This document shows, one piece after another, positions 20,591 through 33,530 of a stretch of 64,000 nucleotides of DNA. The stretch lies in contig NC_088302.1 in the NCBI RefSeq assembly GCF_032854445.1, forward strand, positions 14,629,338 through 14,693,337, written 5' to 3'. Each line of letters starts with the position of its first letter. Position 1 is the stretch's first letter. This DNA comes from Liolophura sinensis (Eukaryota > Mollusca > Polyplacophora > Chitonida > Chitonidae). The position numbers and the translations under genes are program-made. The notes below the pieces were generated by a model. That model was given only the letters and a program-made list of their open reading frames with translations. It did not search any database and was not told where the DNA came from.

Positions 20591-23478
20591 GTGTTTCGTA
20601 CAGTCACTGGGCACTGATACCAGACACAAAACCCCGCCCATTTACAGCCCACTGATACCAGACACGACGTCACACCGAGTCACAGGGCAATGATACCAGA
20701 CAGGACGTTCCACCCAGTTATAGCCAACTGACACCAGACTTGACGTCCCACCCAGTCACAGCCGACTGATGCCAGTCTTGACATCACACCCAGTCACAGC
20801 TCACTGATTGCAGACCTGACGTCACGCCGAGACACAGGGCACTGATACCAGACACGACGTCACACCGAGACACAGGGCACTGATAGCCTACTGATACCAG
20901 ACCCGGCGTTACACCGAGACACAGGTCACTGATACCCGAGACGACGTCCCACCCAGTCACAGACCACTGATACCAGAGCCGACGTCATACCGAGTCACAG
21001 GGCACTGACACCAGACACGGTTGCTGATCTAGATATAGTGCATTGACTTTTGGCAATACATCCCATTCAGTCACAGGGAACTGTCACAAGACACGACGTT
21101 CCACCCAGTCGCGGGGCTCTGACACCAGACAGAACTCCCCATCCAGTCACAGTGCACTGAAATAAGGCACAACAAGTTACGCAGTCACAGGACATTGAGA
21201 CCAGACAAAAAAAAACCTCCCAAGCACAGTGCACTGACACCAGACACGACGTCCTACTCACACACAATACACTGTCGTCAGACACAATGCACTGACACCC
21301 GAAAAGATGTCCCACCCAGTCACAGTATATTGACAACTGACACGACATCCAAACCAGACACAGTGCACGACCTCCAATCCAGCCACAATGCACTGACACC
21401 AGACACAACGCCCCTTCCAGTCAAAGCATACTGACACCAGACACGAAGTCACACTCATCGCAGTATACTGAAAGACAAGAGGTACGATTCTGTCACGGTA
21501 ATCTGACACCAGACACGACGTATTTTATTTATTTATTTATTTGATTGGTGTTTTACGCCATACTCAAGAATATTTCACTTATACGACTTCGACCAGCATT
21601 ATGGTGGGTGGAAACCAAGGGAAAACCCAGGTTGCTGGCAGACCTTCCCACGTACGGCCGGAGAGGAAGCCAGCATGAGCTGGACTTGAACTCACAGCGA
21701 CCGCATTGGTGAGAGACTTCTGGGTCATTAGGCTGCGCTAGCGCGCTAACCAACTAAACCACGGAGCCCCAGACATACGACCCAGTCATAGTTTTCTGAC
21801 AACAGACACCACATACGATCTAGTCATAGTTTTCTGACAGCAGACACCACATACGACCCAGTCATAGTTTTCTGACAACAGACACCACATACGATCCAGT
21901 CATAGTTTTCTGACGACAGACACGATGTACGATCCAGTCATAGTTTTTTGACAACAGACACCACATACGATCCAGTCATAGTTTTCTGACAACAGAAACC
22001 ACATACGATCCAGTCACAGTATTCTGACAACAGACACCACATACGATCCAGTCATAGTTTTCTGACAACAGACACCACATACGATCCAGTCATAGTTTTC
22101 TGATGACAGACACCACATACGATCCAGTCATAGTTTTCTGACGACAGACACCACATACGATCCAGTCATAGTTTTCTGACAACAGACACCACATACGATC
22201 CAGTCATAGTATTCCGATATCTGACACGATGTACGATCCAGTCATAGTTTTCTGACAGCAGACACCACATACGATCCAGTCATAGTTTTCTGACAACAGA
22301 CACCACATACGATCCAGTCATAGTTTTCTGACGACAGACACCACATACGATCCAGTCATAGTTTTCTGACAGCAGACATGATGTACGATCCGGTCATAGT
22401 TTTCTGACGACAGACACCACATACGATCCAGTCATAGTTTTCTGACAACAGACACCACATACGATCCAGTCATAGTTTTCTGACAACAGACACCACGTAC
22501 GATCCAGTCATAGTCTTCTGACGACAGACACCACATACGATCCAGTCATAGTTTTCTGACAACAGACACTACATACGACCCAGTCATAGTTTTCTGACGA
22601 CAGACACTCCATACGATCCAGTCATATTTTTCTAACGACAGACACCACATACGATCCAGTCATAGTTTTCTGACAACAGACACCACATACGATCCAGTCA
22701 CAGTATTCTGACACCAGGCACCACATACGACCCAGTCAAGTTTTCTGACAGCAGACACCACATACGATCCAGTCATACTTTTCTGACGACAGACACCACA
22801 TACGATCCAGTCATAGTTTTCTGACGACACACACCACATACGATCCAGTCATAGTTTTCTGACATCTGACATGATGTACGATCCAGTCATAGTTTTCTGA
22901 CAGCAGACACCACATACGATCCAGTCATAGTTTTCTGACAACAGACACCACATACGATCCAGTCACAGTATTCTAACACCAGACACCACATACGATCCAG
23001 TCACAGTATTCTGACAACAGACACCACATACGATCCAGTCAGAGTATTCTGACAACAGACACCACATACGACCCAGTCATAGTTTTCTGACAACAGACAC
23101 CACATACGATCCAGTCATACTTTTCTGACGACAGACACCACATACGATCCAGTCATAGTTTTCTGACGACACACACCACATGCGATCCAGTCATAGTTTT
23201 CTGACAACAGACACCACATACGATCCAGTCACAGTATTCTGACACCAGACACCACATACGATCCAGTCACAGTATTCTGACAACAGACACCACATACGAT
23301 CCAGTCACAGTATTCTGACACCAGACCCCACATACGATCCAGTCACAGTATTCTGACAGCAGACACCACATACGATCCAGTCATAGTTTTCTGACAACAG
23401 ACACCACATACGATCCAGTCACAGTATTCTGACAGCAGACACCACATACGATCCAGTCACAGTATTCTGACAGCAGAT
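20590..23478 (+). repeat. 38-bp minisatellite array, about 2.6 kb plus a SINE
   Basis: The unit is about 38 bp: TACGATCCAGTCATAGTTTT followed by CTGACAACAGACACCACA. The part from 21772 to 23478 is about 45 highly similar units with variants (acgaca, acagca, acaaca; catag or cacag). The part from 20590 to 21520 is much more diverged, with units like CAGTCACAGGGCACTGATAC plus CAGACACGACGTC. Spacers are not unique and no cas genes occur, so it is not a CRISPR. Open frames in the diverged half are repeat artefacts. Confidence 0.92.
21523..21771 (-). mobile_element. tRNA-headed SINE, full length, inside the minisatellite
   Basis: On the minus strand it begins with the tRNA-like head GGGGCTCCGTGGTTTAGTTG (box A-like TGGTTTAGTTGG). 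Box B-like GAGTTCAAGTCC follows, then the central region and the tail GGCGTAAAACACCAATCAAA with a run of AAAT units. It separates the diverged and homogeneous halves of the array. Confidence 0.9.
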
Positions 23479-23765
23479 CGACTTTTCTCTTACGTTAAGC
23501 AGAGTGTCTATGCCGTGATACAGGTGAAATCATATAACAGATCAAATATACATGTAAATATCAGCCTTGTCCCTGTGTAAGGAATATTTTTATCACAACT
23601 TATTTAATAGCCAAAGTACAACATGTATAAGACTGCTTTACATTCTTGTATAATGTCAACGTATAAATTGATGTCCAAGTTCAAGGGGGATCTAAAAGAA
23701 AAGGTAAAAAAAGGCTATGTTGATCGCTTCAATAGCTGGGAGCCTGTGATTCAGTTTGGTGCTTA
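23479..23765 (+). repeat. Block C fragment downstream of the minisatellite
   Basis: ATAACAGATCAAATATACAT, ACTTATTTAATAGCCAAAGT and GATCGCTTCAA with GCCTGTGATTCAG match the C part of other BC copies. It is the continuation of the B fragment at 20.43-20.59 kb. Confidence 0.6.
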
Positions 23766-23769
23766 AAGG

Positions 23770-25280
23770 AACAGCTGTGATCAGAGCAAGACTTAAATAT
23801 GTATGGGTTAGACCTTTATATGGTCTAGATTATGATTATGGACTTTGAACTTCACCTTCTCTGGGTGTCGAGAGGTTAACGGAGATCAAATTGGACGCTT
23901 ACTGTGGCCTAATAAGTGGGTAACAAAAGCGTATGTTGTTTTTTCTCTACCAAAACCCTCTGTCCCTTTACTTTCTATACACATGCCATTCAAGCTTCTA
24001 CCACATCACACTGGATTTTGTAGAATAAAGAATCACTGAGCAGCCATTGAAAATCTCATCTTCTCCTTTACAAAAATGGTAGCCGAGAACTTTTTAGGAA
24101 GGCACTTAGGAGTCGTTTTTCTGATTAAAGTGGAAAAGTGTCTTTAAACATTTATATAAACACTCTTTCTCATTTCCATCCGGCTTCACTAAAATCGTCA
24201 AATACAAAAAATAAAACATCACGAGGTGTAAATGTGATATTAAATCGTCATTTCCACTATTTAATTATTTGATAGAGATTTGCGAATTAACAAGAAAAAA
24301 CAAACCAAAAGCCATCCACGGATAACAGAGGATCTTCTCAACTTGGCAGTATATCAGATTTCTGATTTTCACTCACACAGAGAACAAAAGACGAGTTTCT
24401 GTGGTTTGTGATGGTCGGTCCTGTGGTAAGATTTTTACCTGTTTGATCAATTGGACAGATGCCCATGTTAACGATTCGGCAGGAATTTGGAGTCAATGGG
24501 GTCCACGTCTTATCACTGAATTATTATTTATTTATCTAATTGGTGTTTTGCGCCGTAGTCAAGAATATTTCGCTTATACATTATGGTGTGAGGAAAGAGG
24601 ACAAAACCAGGGAGAAAGGCACGACCACTCTCAGGAAGGACAGGAAGATGGATTTGAACTCATACCGACTGCATTAGTGCGGCATCTGGATCAGAATTTC
24701 AACAAACAGAATCTGTATTCTGTATTCAAATTGAAAATAGATCTTTATACACATTCTTAGATCTCTTAAAAAGTATTTTTCGTAAAAACGTATATTGCGT
24801 GAAATAAACGTGTTTGCAGTATAAGTACAAATATGAAATATTACTATATTATTACGAAGAGGTTGGGAAAAAAATATCACGTATAAAATTCAAACAGAGT
24901 TAAATAAAAATTTGTGAATGTCTCTTTCTAAGTTCGTCTAAAGACACCCATAATCAAGCAAATGGGCAATTAAAGTGTGATTTTCCAAACGCCTAACCTC
25001 CAGGGGGATAAAAACTGTTGAAAATATCCTGACCATCTAGTGCTCTAAAGATTGGTACCAAAAATGTTCACATTGCTATAAAAATGACGGCTCCTTGCGC
25101 TATCATTCGCTGAATGATACTCAAAGGTAGTTGGCAGATGTCTCTGAAGTACTTAATACATCACGTCGAGAACATGCACGCAACACACACAAAACTGTGG
25201 CCTACTTACATGCACAAACGTGTAGTCAAGTAGTCTTGTTTTATTTCTTTTGTACATGACTTATACATAATTTACCATGA
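23770..25280 (+). repeat. Duplicated block U, copy 2
   Basis: Direct duplicate of 18.64-20.06 kb, about 5.1 kb downstream. The minisatellite accounts for most of the distance. It ends with ACATGACTTATACATAATTTACCATGATT, which matches TATAACTTTTACTCGTAATTTACTATGATC near 20.03-20.06 kb. A SINE is inserted at 24.52 kb. Confidence 0.65.
24522..24690 (-). mobile_element. tRNA-headed SINE, diverged partial copy
   Basis: It has the reverse-oriented tail ATTGGTGTTTTGCGCCGTAG, then AAGAATATTTCGCTTATAC and a decayed box B-like region (GATTTGAACTCATACCGACT). The outermost head is lost. Confidence 0.75.
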
Positions 25281-25559
25281 TTTACATATTTTATCGTTAC
25301 AAAAGAACTTTAGTTTTGAGGGCGTTAAACACACAATCCTTGTATACCAAAGCTTTATATACAGCTTACTATTACAGAAGTCTGCTCTCGAATGAGTCAT
25401 TTTACCATGGAATGACTAGAAAGCAACTGTAAAACGTTGCCCAACTGAATTCGGATTTCTTGCATGAGTGAACCACTTACGAAAGAATCAATGAAAAATG
25501 CCTGGATAAAAGATGCAGACCATGCCAATAAGGAAAACTGTATATCAACAGAGAAATAT

Positions 25560-26270
25560 TCCAATGTTGTCACACAGCTGTTGTCATATAATAGGTAAAA
25601 CATTCACGTCCATGTTAGCCTTGTCCTAGGGTAAGGAACATCTTTATTTGATATATTTGATTGTTGTTTTTTATGGGAGGAACCCACGACCATGGGAGGA
25701 AACTCACATGTTGCAGGCAGACCTTACCACATACGGCTGGAGAGGAAGTCAACATGAGGTGGACTTGAACTCACAGCGCAGCCGTGCTAACCCACCGGGA
25801 ACATTTTCTTTACAAAATACGCCATTTATAAGAGGATTCTACATTCTTGTTTAATCTCAACGTACAAAGTCATGCTGATGTCCAAGTTCAATAGAAAGGC
25901 CAAATAAAAAAGGCTATGTATTGATCGCTTTTCCAAACTGAGAGCCTGTGATTTAGTTGTTGAAAAATTAATGTTTAAAAATTTTACCACCCGAAGAGAG
26001 CTACATTTGTGCCGTAGTAAATTATCCGTTATGTCTGACATCAGCAGGATTTACCAGCTCAAGGGAGATGAAATATGGCGACTTTTAATCTGCCTTTATA
26101 CCTCATTCCCCGGGTTAATGGCATGAGCTTGACAGATCAACATTGTTCATATTTTAATGCCATCTTTCGTCACCTCTATTCGATAGGATACATGGTACAA
26201 GACCAGGCATATAAACTGTTTGATGCATATGTGTTCACGCCAGAGCCCGTTCCTGGAAACTAGTTATATC
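25560..26270 (+). repeat. Composite repeat, block BC copy 6
   Basis: It carries TCCATGTTAGCC, a GATCGCTTTTCCAAACTGAGA motif, AGAGCCTGTGATTTAG, GTCTGACATCAGCAGGA and GGCATGAGCTTGACAGATCA, in the same order as other BC copies. Interrupted by a SINE at 25.64 kb. Confidence 0.6.
25640..25805 (-). mobile_element. tRNA-headed SINE, internally deleted
   Basis: TATTTGATTGTTGTTTTTTATGGGAGG joins the tail directly to the central part. CAGGCAGACCTTACCACATA and GGACTTGAACTCACAGCG (box B-like on the minus strand) follow. The stretch carrying TACGCC through GTGGG has been deleted. Confidence 0.75.
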
Positions 26271-26800
26271 TAATGCTGTCAATGGTAAATATAGTAATCT
26301 ATAATTTAATGAAAGGTAAAAGCCATGAGAATGCGTGTTGAAGAAGCTCTGTAAATAAGTGTGAAAGTTATTTTTGGCATAAATAGCTGTGATAAAGCGT
26401 GTGTTTTTAAACTGCGACATGTCGCTCTACAAGTCGTTCTCTAGGTAGGTTGTTTAGATTTTAGACATGCTATATACTGACATGGATGACTCATTTAATG
26501 CGGCTAAGTACAATTTCGAGGACATCGTTTATATAGCGGGATGTCGAATCTTATGAGAATTAATGCATCATATTCTGTTTTATACATTTCTGACACTATG
26601 GGGCTATTCTCATTTAATTAGATACAGTTATTAATTGTGTGCTTGTCTTGGAATAAATAATCAACATATACGCCTCTATTGATTGTTTTGGGAATGTCCT
26701 CCGGTAATTACCGACATCAATAATCTCTACAAATGATTGAGTCAGGGTTTCTTGTATAACAACTGGATGGAGTACTACCCTTGTTGTGATACAGCGTGTC
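26270..26800. other. Unassigned AT-rich interval
   Basis: I see no gene, RNA or clear repeat match here. A short run, AATTTCGAGGACATCGTTTA (26511), is similar to AATTTCGATGACATTATCTC next to the Penelope 3' fragment at 20.4 kb. Confidence 0.3.
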
Positions 26801-27330
26801 ATCTCTGTCATGTAACAGATCAATATAAATGTCAGCAGCTTCTCTCACGACGATTTTCTTCATTTTCACATCTTATTTAATAACCAAAATACAAACATGT
26901 AAACTGATTGATTAATATCAGCGTATAAACTGATTTCATTGATGACGTCCAAAGTTCAAGAGAGACCTACAAGACAAACCAAATAAAAAAGGGCCTATAT
27001 TGATCGGTTCAAAGGCTGAAAGCCTGTGATTTAGATGTTGAAAAATTGATGTTTAAAATTTTACGTCACGAAAGCAGTAAATTACCTTTATCTCTGAAAT
27101 AATCACCTCACGGGAGATGACAGATGGCTTTTTATCTGCCTTTGTGCTTCATTCCCCTTGTCAACTGAATGGGTTTGACGGATTTATAATATTCTATCTT
27201 AATGCATTCTTTCATCACCTGGTTTGGATAAACGACGTAGTACATGAGCAGACTTCTAAATTGTTTACTGTATCGATACGGCTGTTCCTGGAAACCCTTC
27301 ATCCTTTAAGTATGACAAAGAACGACACAA
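26800..27330 (+). repeat. Composite repeat, block BC copy 7
   Basis: AACAGATCAATATAAATGTC, TTATTTAATAACCAAAATAC, CTGAAAGCCTGTGATTTAG, and GATGACAGATGGC before CTGCCTTTGTGCTTCATTCC. It is followed after 0.8 kb by block V, the same order as BC copy 8 and V at 32.3-34.98 kb. Confidence 0.6.
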
Positions 27331-27429
27331 ACCTGAATGCACCTGAAAATTGGCGTATACTAAAAGCGTATATATGCATGTATATTTGGAAAACCAGTAA
27401 ACATGTGACACATTTATCAGCTTGTTGTT

Positions 27430-28130
27430 AAAGAACACCTAATGGAATTTTTCGCTGGCTGCAGCTATGTTGAGGACGGGTCGAGTGCAATGTTTGCCAT
27501 CAATGGTTTACCGTCCTTTAGCGATGTTATCAGGTGCTCTGATTTTTATTTCAATGAAAACAGGAGTTTAATAGAGCAGGAATACTTGTAAATGAATTAA
27601 TCCTCATTTGCAAATGTCTTCTATACTGCATGTTTAATGGCGCAATACCTGTGTGCATTCACGAAATCGCTTAAGAAATTACTTAATTCCTCTGTTGCTC
27701 ACGGATCTAAGTCACACCTCTCCCCCAGCACTTTATGAAATCCACTCTGGAATAAAGATGAACTCTTCTTAAGTACGGCGTAAAACACCAATCAAATTAA
27801 TAAGTCTATCCTGACGGCTCCGTGATCATGGGACAAGGTCTCTAAATTCAGAACATAATAAATAAGCCCAAAACGAAATAGAAACAATTATTCGTGATAA
27901 TTAACACAAACGTGTACCCTTGATTATTGCGGATACTCGAGGACGAGCTTCACGCATCGTTCTCTCCTGTGACGTTGCAGTGCGCGAGTACTTCATACAT
28001 GTTTTATGAGCACACGTTCACCGATAATTGAGACGTAACAAAGGAAACAACAAATGTTCACAGCTTTAACCGTCGTGATACCGGCGGGAAGGAGTTGGAA
28101 AAACAGAGAAAAAAAAAACAGTTTGAAAAC
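27430..28130. other. Interval with a SINE tail, otherwise unassigned
   Basis: At 27735-27805 a plus-strand SINE 3' end remains (CTTAAGTACGGCGTAAAACA, then CCAATCAAATTAATAAG). I see nothing else beyond AT-rich sequence. Confidence 0.5.
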
Positions 28131-28960
28131 TATACATATTGTCCATTGAAACAGTTATGTCAAAGTACCTAATAATTGCTCAGCGCGTCCTGCCATTAAC
28201 CTTTTGTTGAAACATGGACTTAATCTGTCATCTCTTGGGACTCAGCCATCCAGCGCGGCAGTAAAGCATATCATTATTTGTGTTCTTAGCTTGTACATAT
28301 ACTTTCATATCGACAAGCATAATCTCACCATATCAGCTTTGTTTGTATACAGATGTTACGTAACATAATCCACCTATAGGTTGCTTTCCTTAATTCCTTG
28401 GATCACTCTGAACAGATACTGTAATCTAACCATCCTAATAGCTTCCATTAAATGCAAAACACTGTCGTGTCTTATCTCGAATAGATGTCCCGCATTTGTA
28501 AGAGGCATATACACTCGGAGTAATAATGCATAACAGTTGCTCAGATTGTCTTTTTTAATGCAACTGTTATTCGTCTTCGGAAACCCAAGCTGTATAAGTA
28601 TACTGATGAACTATCATCCGGAGCTGCAGATTTTTAAGACCATCAGATATAAAGTTTATAATTAAATGCACTGCGCACATGTCCATCACAGTTCATTACA
28701 AATGACTGAAGAAACGATGATTATATTCTCCACAAGAAAATACCAAATAACTGCTTGTGTTTTGTAAATGTTTGTCGATCGCCTTTATCCACGTGTGGAC
28801 GAATAAAAGCTGTGACAACCAATGCAGACTTTACCAAATATCTCTCTCTTCTAACTTTACCTACAGAATGCTAACCAAATATATAATGGAGCTACTGAGA
28901 ATGCCTAAAACAGTTGTGAAAAACTCTACTAGTCAATGTTGTGTTGTAAATCCGTACTGG
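28130..28960 (+). repeat. Duplicated block V, copy 1
   Basis: It aligns with 34.24-34.98 kb through TCTGAACAGATACTGTAATCT (28408 and 34491), ATAGCTTCCATTAAA (28438 and 34523), GAAACCCAAG (28581 and 34627) and GAAAATACC with GTGTTTGTCGA (28736 and 34747). Each V copy follows a BC copy, so a segment of about 6.2 kb was duplicated in tandem. Confidence 0.6.
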
Positions 28961-30690
28961 GCTCGACGCCTGGTGCATCTCGCAACATGAACTCGTACAA
29001 TACCACTCCACAATGTACAAAACACTTCACAATGTCTTAAACCTCGCGATTCAACAGATTCAACCAGCCTGGAAGAAGTTCTTTTGATCTCTCTGTTATA
29101 ATACTTATACATACCAACAGAATGTGTGGGGCGCATGTTCACAGACCCGATTATTGAGGGCACTGAGGTACACATACATCTGTATTCCTTAGGTAGCAGC
29201 TAGGTATTTGAAGTGATGATCTGCTGTGACACGTGCCCTGCGATTGTCTGTTCTAAACATCCCTTTATCTGGATATAGCACAGTGTTTTTTGATATGATT
29301 TGATATGTACATGATTTGACAATTTTTAGGATGTCGAAAGCACGAAGCGGGATCATGTTTAAAATATCTCAGATTCTCGTTTCAAAAAAAGTTAGATTTT
29401 TTTAAGAAACTGCGTTCATCAGATACTGGGGTATTTTTAAAGTGAACGACAACACCTGACTAATGTTTATGTCCACTGAAAGACTACTGTTCAAAGGCAT
29501 TACATGTTTTTTAGATTTTTTTTCAATCAAGTTTAGTGAAACTTCGTATTGACACAGCTTCAGCACGTCTCCATTATCGAGAGTAGGGGGGCGTCACGTT
29601 TACTCTAGCTCTCTAACGTCGAAGGTATTTCCATAATAATAGTCTAAGCAGTAGGTTATGGCAGATTAAAGTTGTGGAGTTCGGCGACGAACGATCAAAT
29701 GATACTGGAAGCATATTTCTTCCACTGCTCCAACTGTTCATAGAGTATGCCTACTATATCATTTATACAGTTTATGAGTAGCCTGCAGATGAAAGGCCGG
29801 GGTATTGCTGGTTCCGGTCGTAGCCTCAGGAGGGGTTCTGCTGGTACCAGTAATTCTGACCCCTGTGAAATGTTTACAAAATTACAATATGATTGTTGTA
29901 CAACTAGATTCATGCTTAGTTCTGACACAAATGAAAATACATCTAAGTACCAAGGAGGCTGATCTAGGCATGCGACTCTCGCTGGATTTTAAGCTTCAAT
30001 TTTGTAGTGGTGGCTTCTTGGACGGGAGAAGTGCTGATCTAGTTATCGAGGACGTCAGAGAAAGCACCTCGGCTTAAACACGGCGTTTCAATAATTTTAC
30101 TGTATTTTAAAACAGAAAAAAACATGCGAGAAAGACAAAGGGCAAAATTTAAATTCTTCGGTTCTAATAAATTCAGATAAAAAAATTTCATCATAATGTT
30201 TAATTAATTTTGTCCGATAAGATGTCGTCTTCTCATTCCCATAAACCTGATCGGAATCCCAAATGAATTTTTCACTGACTCTGACATTTGTTATTTAACA
30301 ACTGCATGCGGGCTACACGCTAACATGAACGACAAAAAGTGTATTGGTCTAAGTAGGCCTGAGGTCTACTGCGGAGATGAATGCGGTATGTTGCTGTCTG
30401 ACATAATTTGTGATACTGTCGTTCAATATTACACGCTTGTAAATCAACTGATTTTACCTCTGTGGTGGGCCGTAAATGATACACACCTGCCTCACAACAC
30501 TGTGTGGAGTGAATTGATAAAGGCTACGTCACAGCTTAGGCCGTCCAACCTGATAGCAACGTGTTTGTTTGGATAAAATCCCCAAGATGGCTGCCTCGAC
30601 ACACACCATCCATTTGTGCAGTATTGTCATTTTGTTCTACTTGTTATTCGGTGAAACCTCATTAGAATAATAAAGTATGATACTTTTTAG
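28960..30690. other. Unassigned, apparently low-copy interval
   Basis: No clear match to the other repeat blocks. The longest frames are under 90 codons and lack recognisable domains. The minus-strand frame 29695-29928 and the plus-strand frame 29805-30077 overlap the same moderately GC-rich patch. A host exon here cannot be excluded but nothing supports one. Confidence 0.3.
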
Positions 30691-31150
30691 AAAGCTTGAC
30701 TATCCTGCTTTCGACTGAAATACGTTTTAGTTAGGTGTTGTCTTGCGCTGTAAAACGAAGAGTATTTAAACATTTATGTGAAACACTTTCTTTGTTAATT
30801 CTTGTCGGTTTCACTAAGAACTATGTCAGATAGCTTCAGACTCCCATTAACTTTCCAATGCTAACGTTTAGTACTGTAGCTCAGTCCCAAACAATCCGTG
30901 GCCAAGAAGCTTTGGCTCATACCTGTCCCAGTCTGTGCGAAAGCAACCATAAAAACCTTGACATAGGTTGACCATAAAAATCTGGACCTTTCCAGATTTG
31001 CGAAAGGTCCGAGCTGCGAGAGGTGCCTAGCAACGCCAAGGGGACGTCACTCGCAGCCTCATCACCATCTGTCGCATTGTGTCTTCTCTCCCAGAATATC
31101 AAACTCTGATCATTAAAACTTATACCTGCCTAAAGCTCAGACAATTTCCA
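30690..31150 (+). repeat. Partial block U copy and unassigned sequence
   Basis: TTAAACATTTATGTG, CACTTTCTTTG and AACTATGTCAGAT (30768-30830) match block U at 18.96 and 24.15 kb. From 30.86 kb the sequence is unassigned. It includes the hairpin GGACCTTT and AAAGGTCC (30986-31012). Confidence 0.45.
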
Positions 31151-31162
31151 TCATTTTGATAC

Positions 31163-31420
31163 TAGGGGCGTCCTTAGCTGTTAGCGCAGCGTAATGACCC
31201 AGGAGCCTCTCATCAATGCGGTCGCCGTGAGTTCAAGTCCAGCTCTTGCTGGGTTTTCTATCCGGCCGTAAGTGGGAAGGCCTGCCAGCAACCTGTGGAT
31301 GGTCGTGGGTTTCCCCGGGCTCTGCCTTGTTTCCTCCCACCATAATGCTGACCGCCGTCGTAAACGTGAAATACTCTTGAGTACGGCGTAAAACACCAAT
31401 CAAATATATAAATCAATTAA
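31163..31420 (+). mobile_element. tRNA-headed SINE, near full length
   Basis: The head is GGGGCGTCCTTAGCTGTTAG, with box B-like GTGAGTTCAAGTCC (31228), a central region (CACCATAATGCTGACCGCCG) and the tail TACGGCGTAAAACACCAATC. Flanking ATTTTGATAC (31153-31162) and ATTGTGATAC (31421-31430) are a 9-of-10 match and a likely target duplication. Confidence 0.88.
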
Positions 31421-31429
31421 ATTGTGATA

Positions 31430-31980
31430 CCAAGCATGCACCTGTACACCAAAAATGGCAGGCTGGCAGCGAAAAAAGACGTTACCCCCCAAAATGCATA
31501 GAATTACCTCCCGAGAAACGGAAGTGCTAATAGGGTCCTGATTACAGATACAAGAATAAAAGGTGAGAAGGAAATATTAAATGGAAATCTCCGATATTAA
31601 ATCATTTGTTCAAGCTGTGCGAATAAAAAAAAACAGCTGCCGACCGAAGACGCCAACAACATGGCACAATATCATCGTATTACCCTGAGAATATACGGGA
31701 TTGCTGATTTCCAGTAACGCAGTGGAACAAAAGACAAATTTTGTAGTTACTGATTAATGAATGATTTAAACAGCTGAGTGGTTATTATCACTGCTTTAAT
31801 TAATTGCTTAGATCGGAATTGTCTACAGTGCATCTACCATCCGCAGTTGTGTTGTATTCATGTCGGGAGTACTAAGAAAAAGAAGATTGTCACCTCCTTA
31901 AATGGACTCAGTAAATGGGTGTCAGCGATTAGTCATTGGATAATTTCTGCCGTCTTCTGAGCATGGTTATTGGTATCTTC
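31430..31980 (+). repeat. Block U copy 3, second part
   Basis: CGCCAACAACATGGC, GATTGCTGATTTCCAGTAACG-like sequence, and GTAGTTACTGATTAATGAAT match 19.15-19.26 kb. The SINE at 31.16 kb splits this copy. Confidence 0.55.
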
Positions 31981-33530
31981 AACAGTTTCACTCAATTTGC
32001 CATGTCATTTCCACTCCACGAACTACTCTTCAACAAAGTTCATTGTCCTCAAATGACCTGCATGGATGCTTAAAATCTATATATTTTAAACTGATTACAA
32101 GTATTTCACAGTGCTGTAAAACAGAAGTTTCCAGTAAAAAAACAACATGCAATAAAACTGTTAACCTCCGCTAATCGTAGTCACGCTGTTTTGTATCGTA
32201 TATTTACACAGCCTGTCTCTTTCTTTCTTCGCCGTACTAACGACGGCTCGACTGCCGTCATATAACTGACAATACTTGACACTCGGCATTAAACACCGAT
32301 CCAATCTAATAAATAAGCAAAGGTAATCAGTAAAAATGTAAAGTATTCCAGTTTTTCATAACTTTCATATTTCATTCAATGTGTGTAGTTTAATCTTCTA
32401 AAATAACATTTTGTTTTCATTCAGGTGATGTTTGGGACAATGCCATTGTGATTTTACCTACTGAGAAACCATGCATGGCTATTGTTTTGCATTCAGAGGG
32501 CATGGCTTACAAGAACACTGCAAAACGTCACGGAATATTGTCATTTGTTTAGAAAAAAATGATGCAGATACAGAGGTCTTGATAACTGTTTTCTACACAC
32601 TCACTTACATATCTACACGTTACTTTTCCATTTGTTATTTGTAAACATCTTCTTGACATCGTTTTACTGGCCGAACCTTATTTAAAATACTTGTATATCC
32701 AAGCCATTTATGATAGGATCAAAGCACAAATCCGAGCACCTGTCTAATGACGTTATCGTGCACGTCGTCATGAGCCGTGCTTTCAATAGAAAAATCACAA
32801 AACCTATACACGATTTCATGTTGTGTTCTTTGTTTTTCCATCCCCAGTGATTAAAAAAGGATTTCGTTCATGACAACTGGAGTATACGAAAAGGGTTCGA
32901 TTATTCACGCCATGATAACATATACAGAGCATGTGTCTGAATATGATGGTTGGAGTGTTGCGTTACAACTGCATGTTCACCCAATGGATCAAATATAACG
33001 GTCGACGCCGTCCCTATCGTCCATATAAAGCATATGAAGCATTTTCTGACCTTACACCACAGATGATTTAGGAGCTTGCTTAATGTGAGCGTATAAACTG
33101 ATGCTGCAGGCAATTCCCAGGAAGCTTAACAAAAAAACCCATAAAAAGACCTTACCGATCGCTTCAAAGACTGACAGGCTGTGATCTAGTTTTGCAAAAA
33201 TGAAATCTTTAAAATTTTAAAATTTTACCAAGCGAAAAGTTAAATCCATGTGGTAGTAAATTACCCGCTATCTCTGACATCAATGTAACTCGGTAGCTCG
33301 CGGAAAATGAAAGATACGACCATTTATTTGGTTTTGAGTCTCATTTCACAGGTTAATGGAATGGCATGTATTTGACACAACAACAGTGCTCATGCCTTAA
33401 CGCAGACTTTTTCACCTGTTTTTGATAAGGCACGTATAGAAGATGAGCAGGTTTATAAATTGTTTGATGTATCGACTCATCGGAGTCTAATCCTGGAAGC
33501 CCTTTATCCTGGGGTGGCTTTTGGGGACTT
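31980..33530 (+). repeat. Composite repeat, block BC copy 8
   Basis: It starts with the block's old SINE-like tail (CATTAAACACCGATCCAATC at 32285), then AGGTGATGTTTGGGACAATG, ATGATAGGATCAAAGCACAA, GACGTTATCGTGCACGTC, GGCAGGCTGTGATCTAG analogues and AAAATGAAAGATACGAC. Same order as copy 1 (1.6-3.5 kb). Frames of 60-70 codons are not conserved. Confidence 0.6.

Noticed and set aside
21067-21434. Overlapping open frames in both strands of the diverged minisatellite
   Set aside because: Cys-rich or Thr-rich periodic translations simply mirror the 38-bp unit.
21523-21771. tRNA gene on the minus strand
   Set aside because: Box A and box B-like sequences belong to a SINE head. No cloverleaf with a proper acceptor stem and anticodon is present, and the same head heads several other SINE copies.
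20590-23478. CRISPR-like array of regular repeats
   Set aside because: Repeats are contiguous 38-bp units without unique spacers, there are no cas genes, and the window is clearly eukaryotic.
29695-30077. Overlapping frames suggesting a host exon
   Set aside because: Frames on both strands are short, have no recognisable motif, and lack convincing splice sites, so they stay unassigned.
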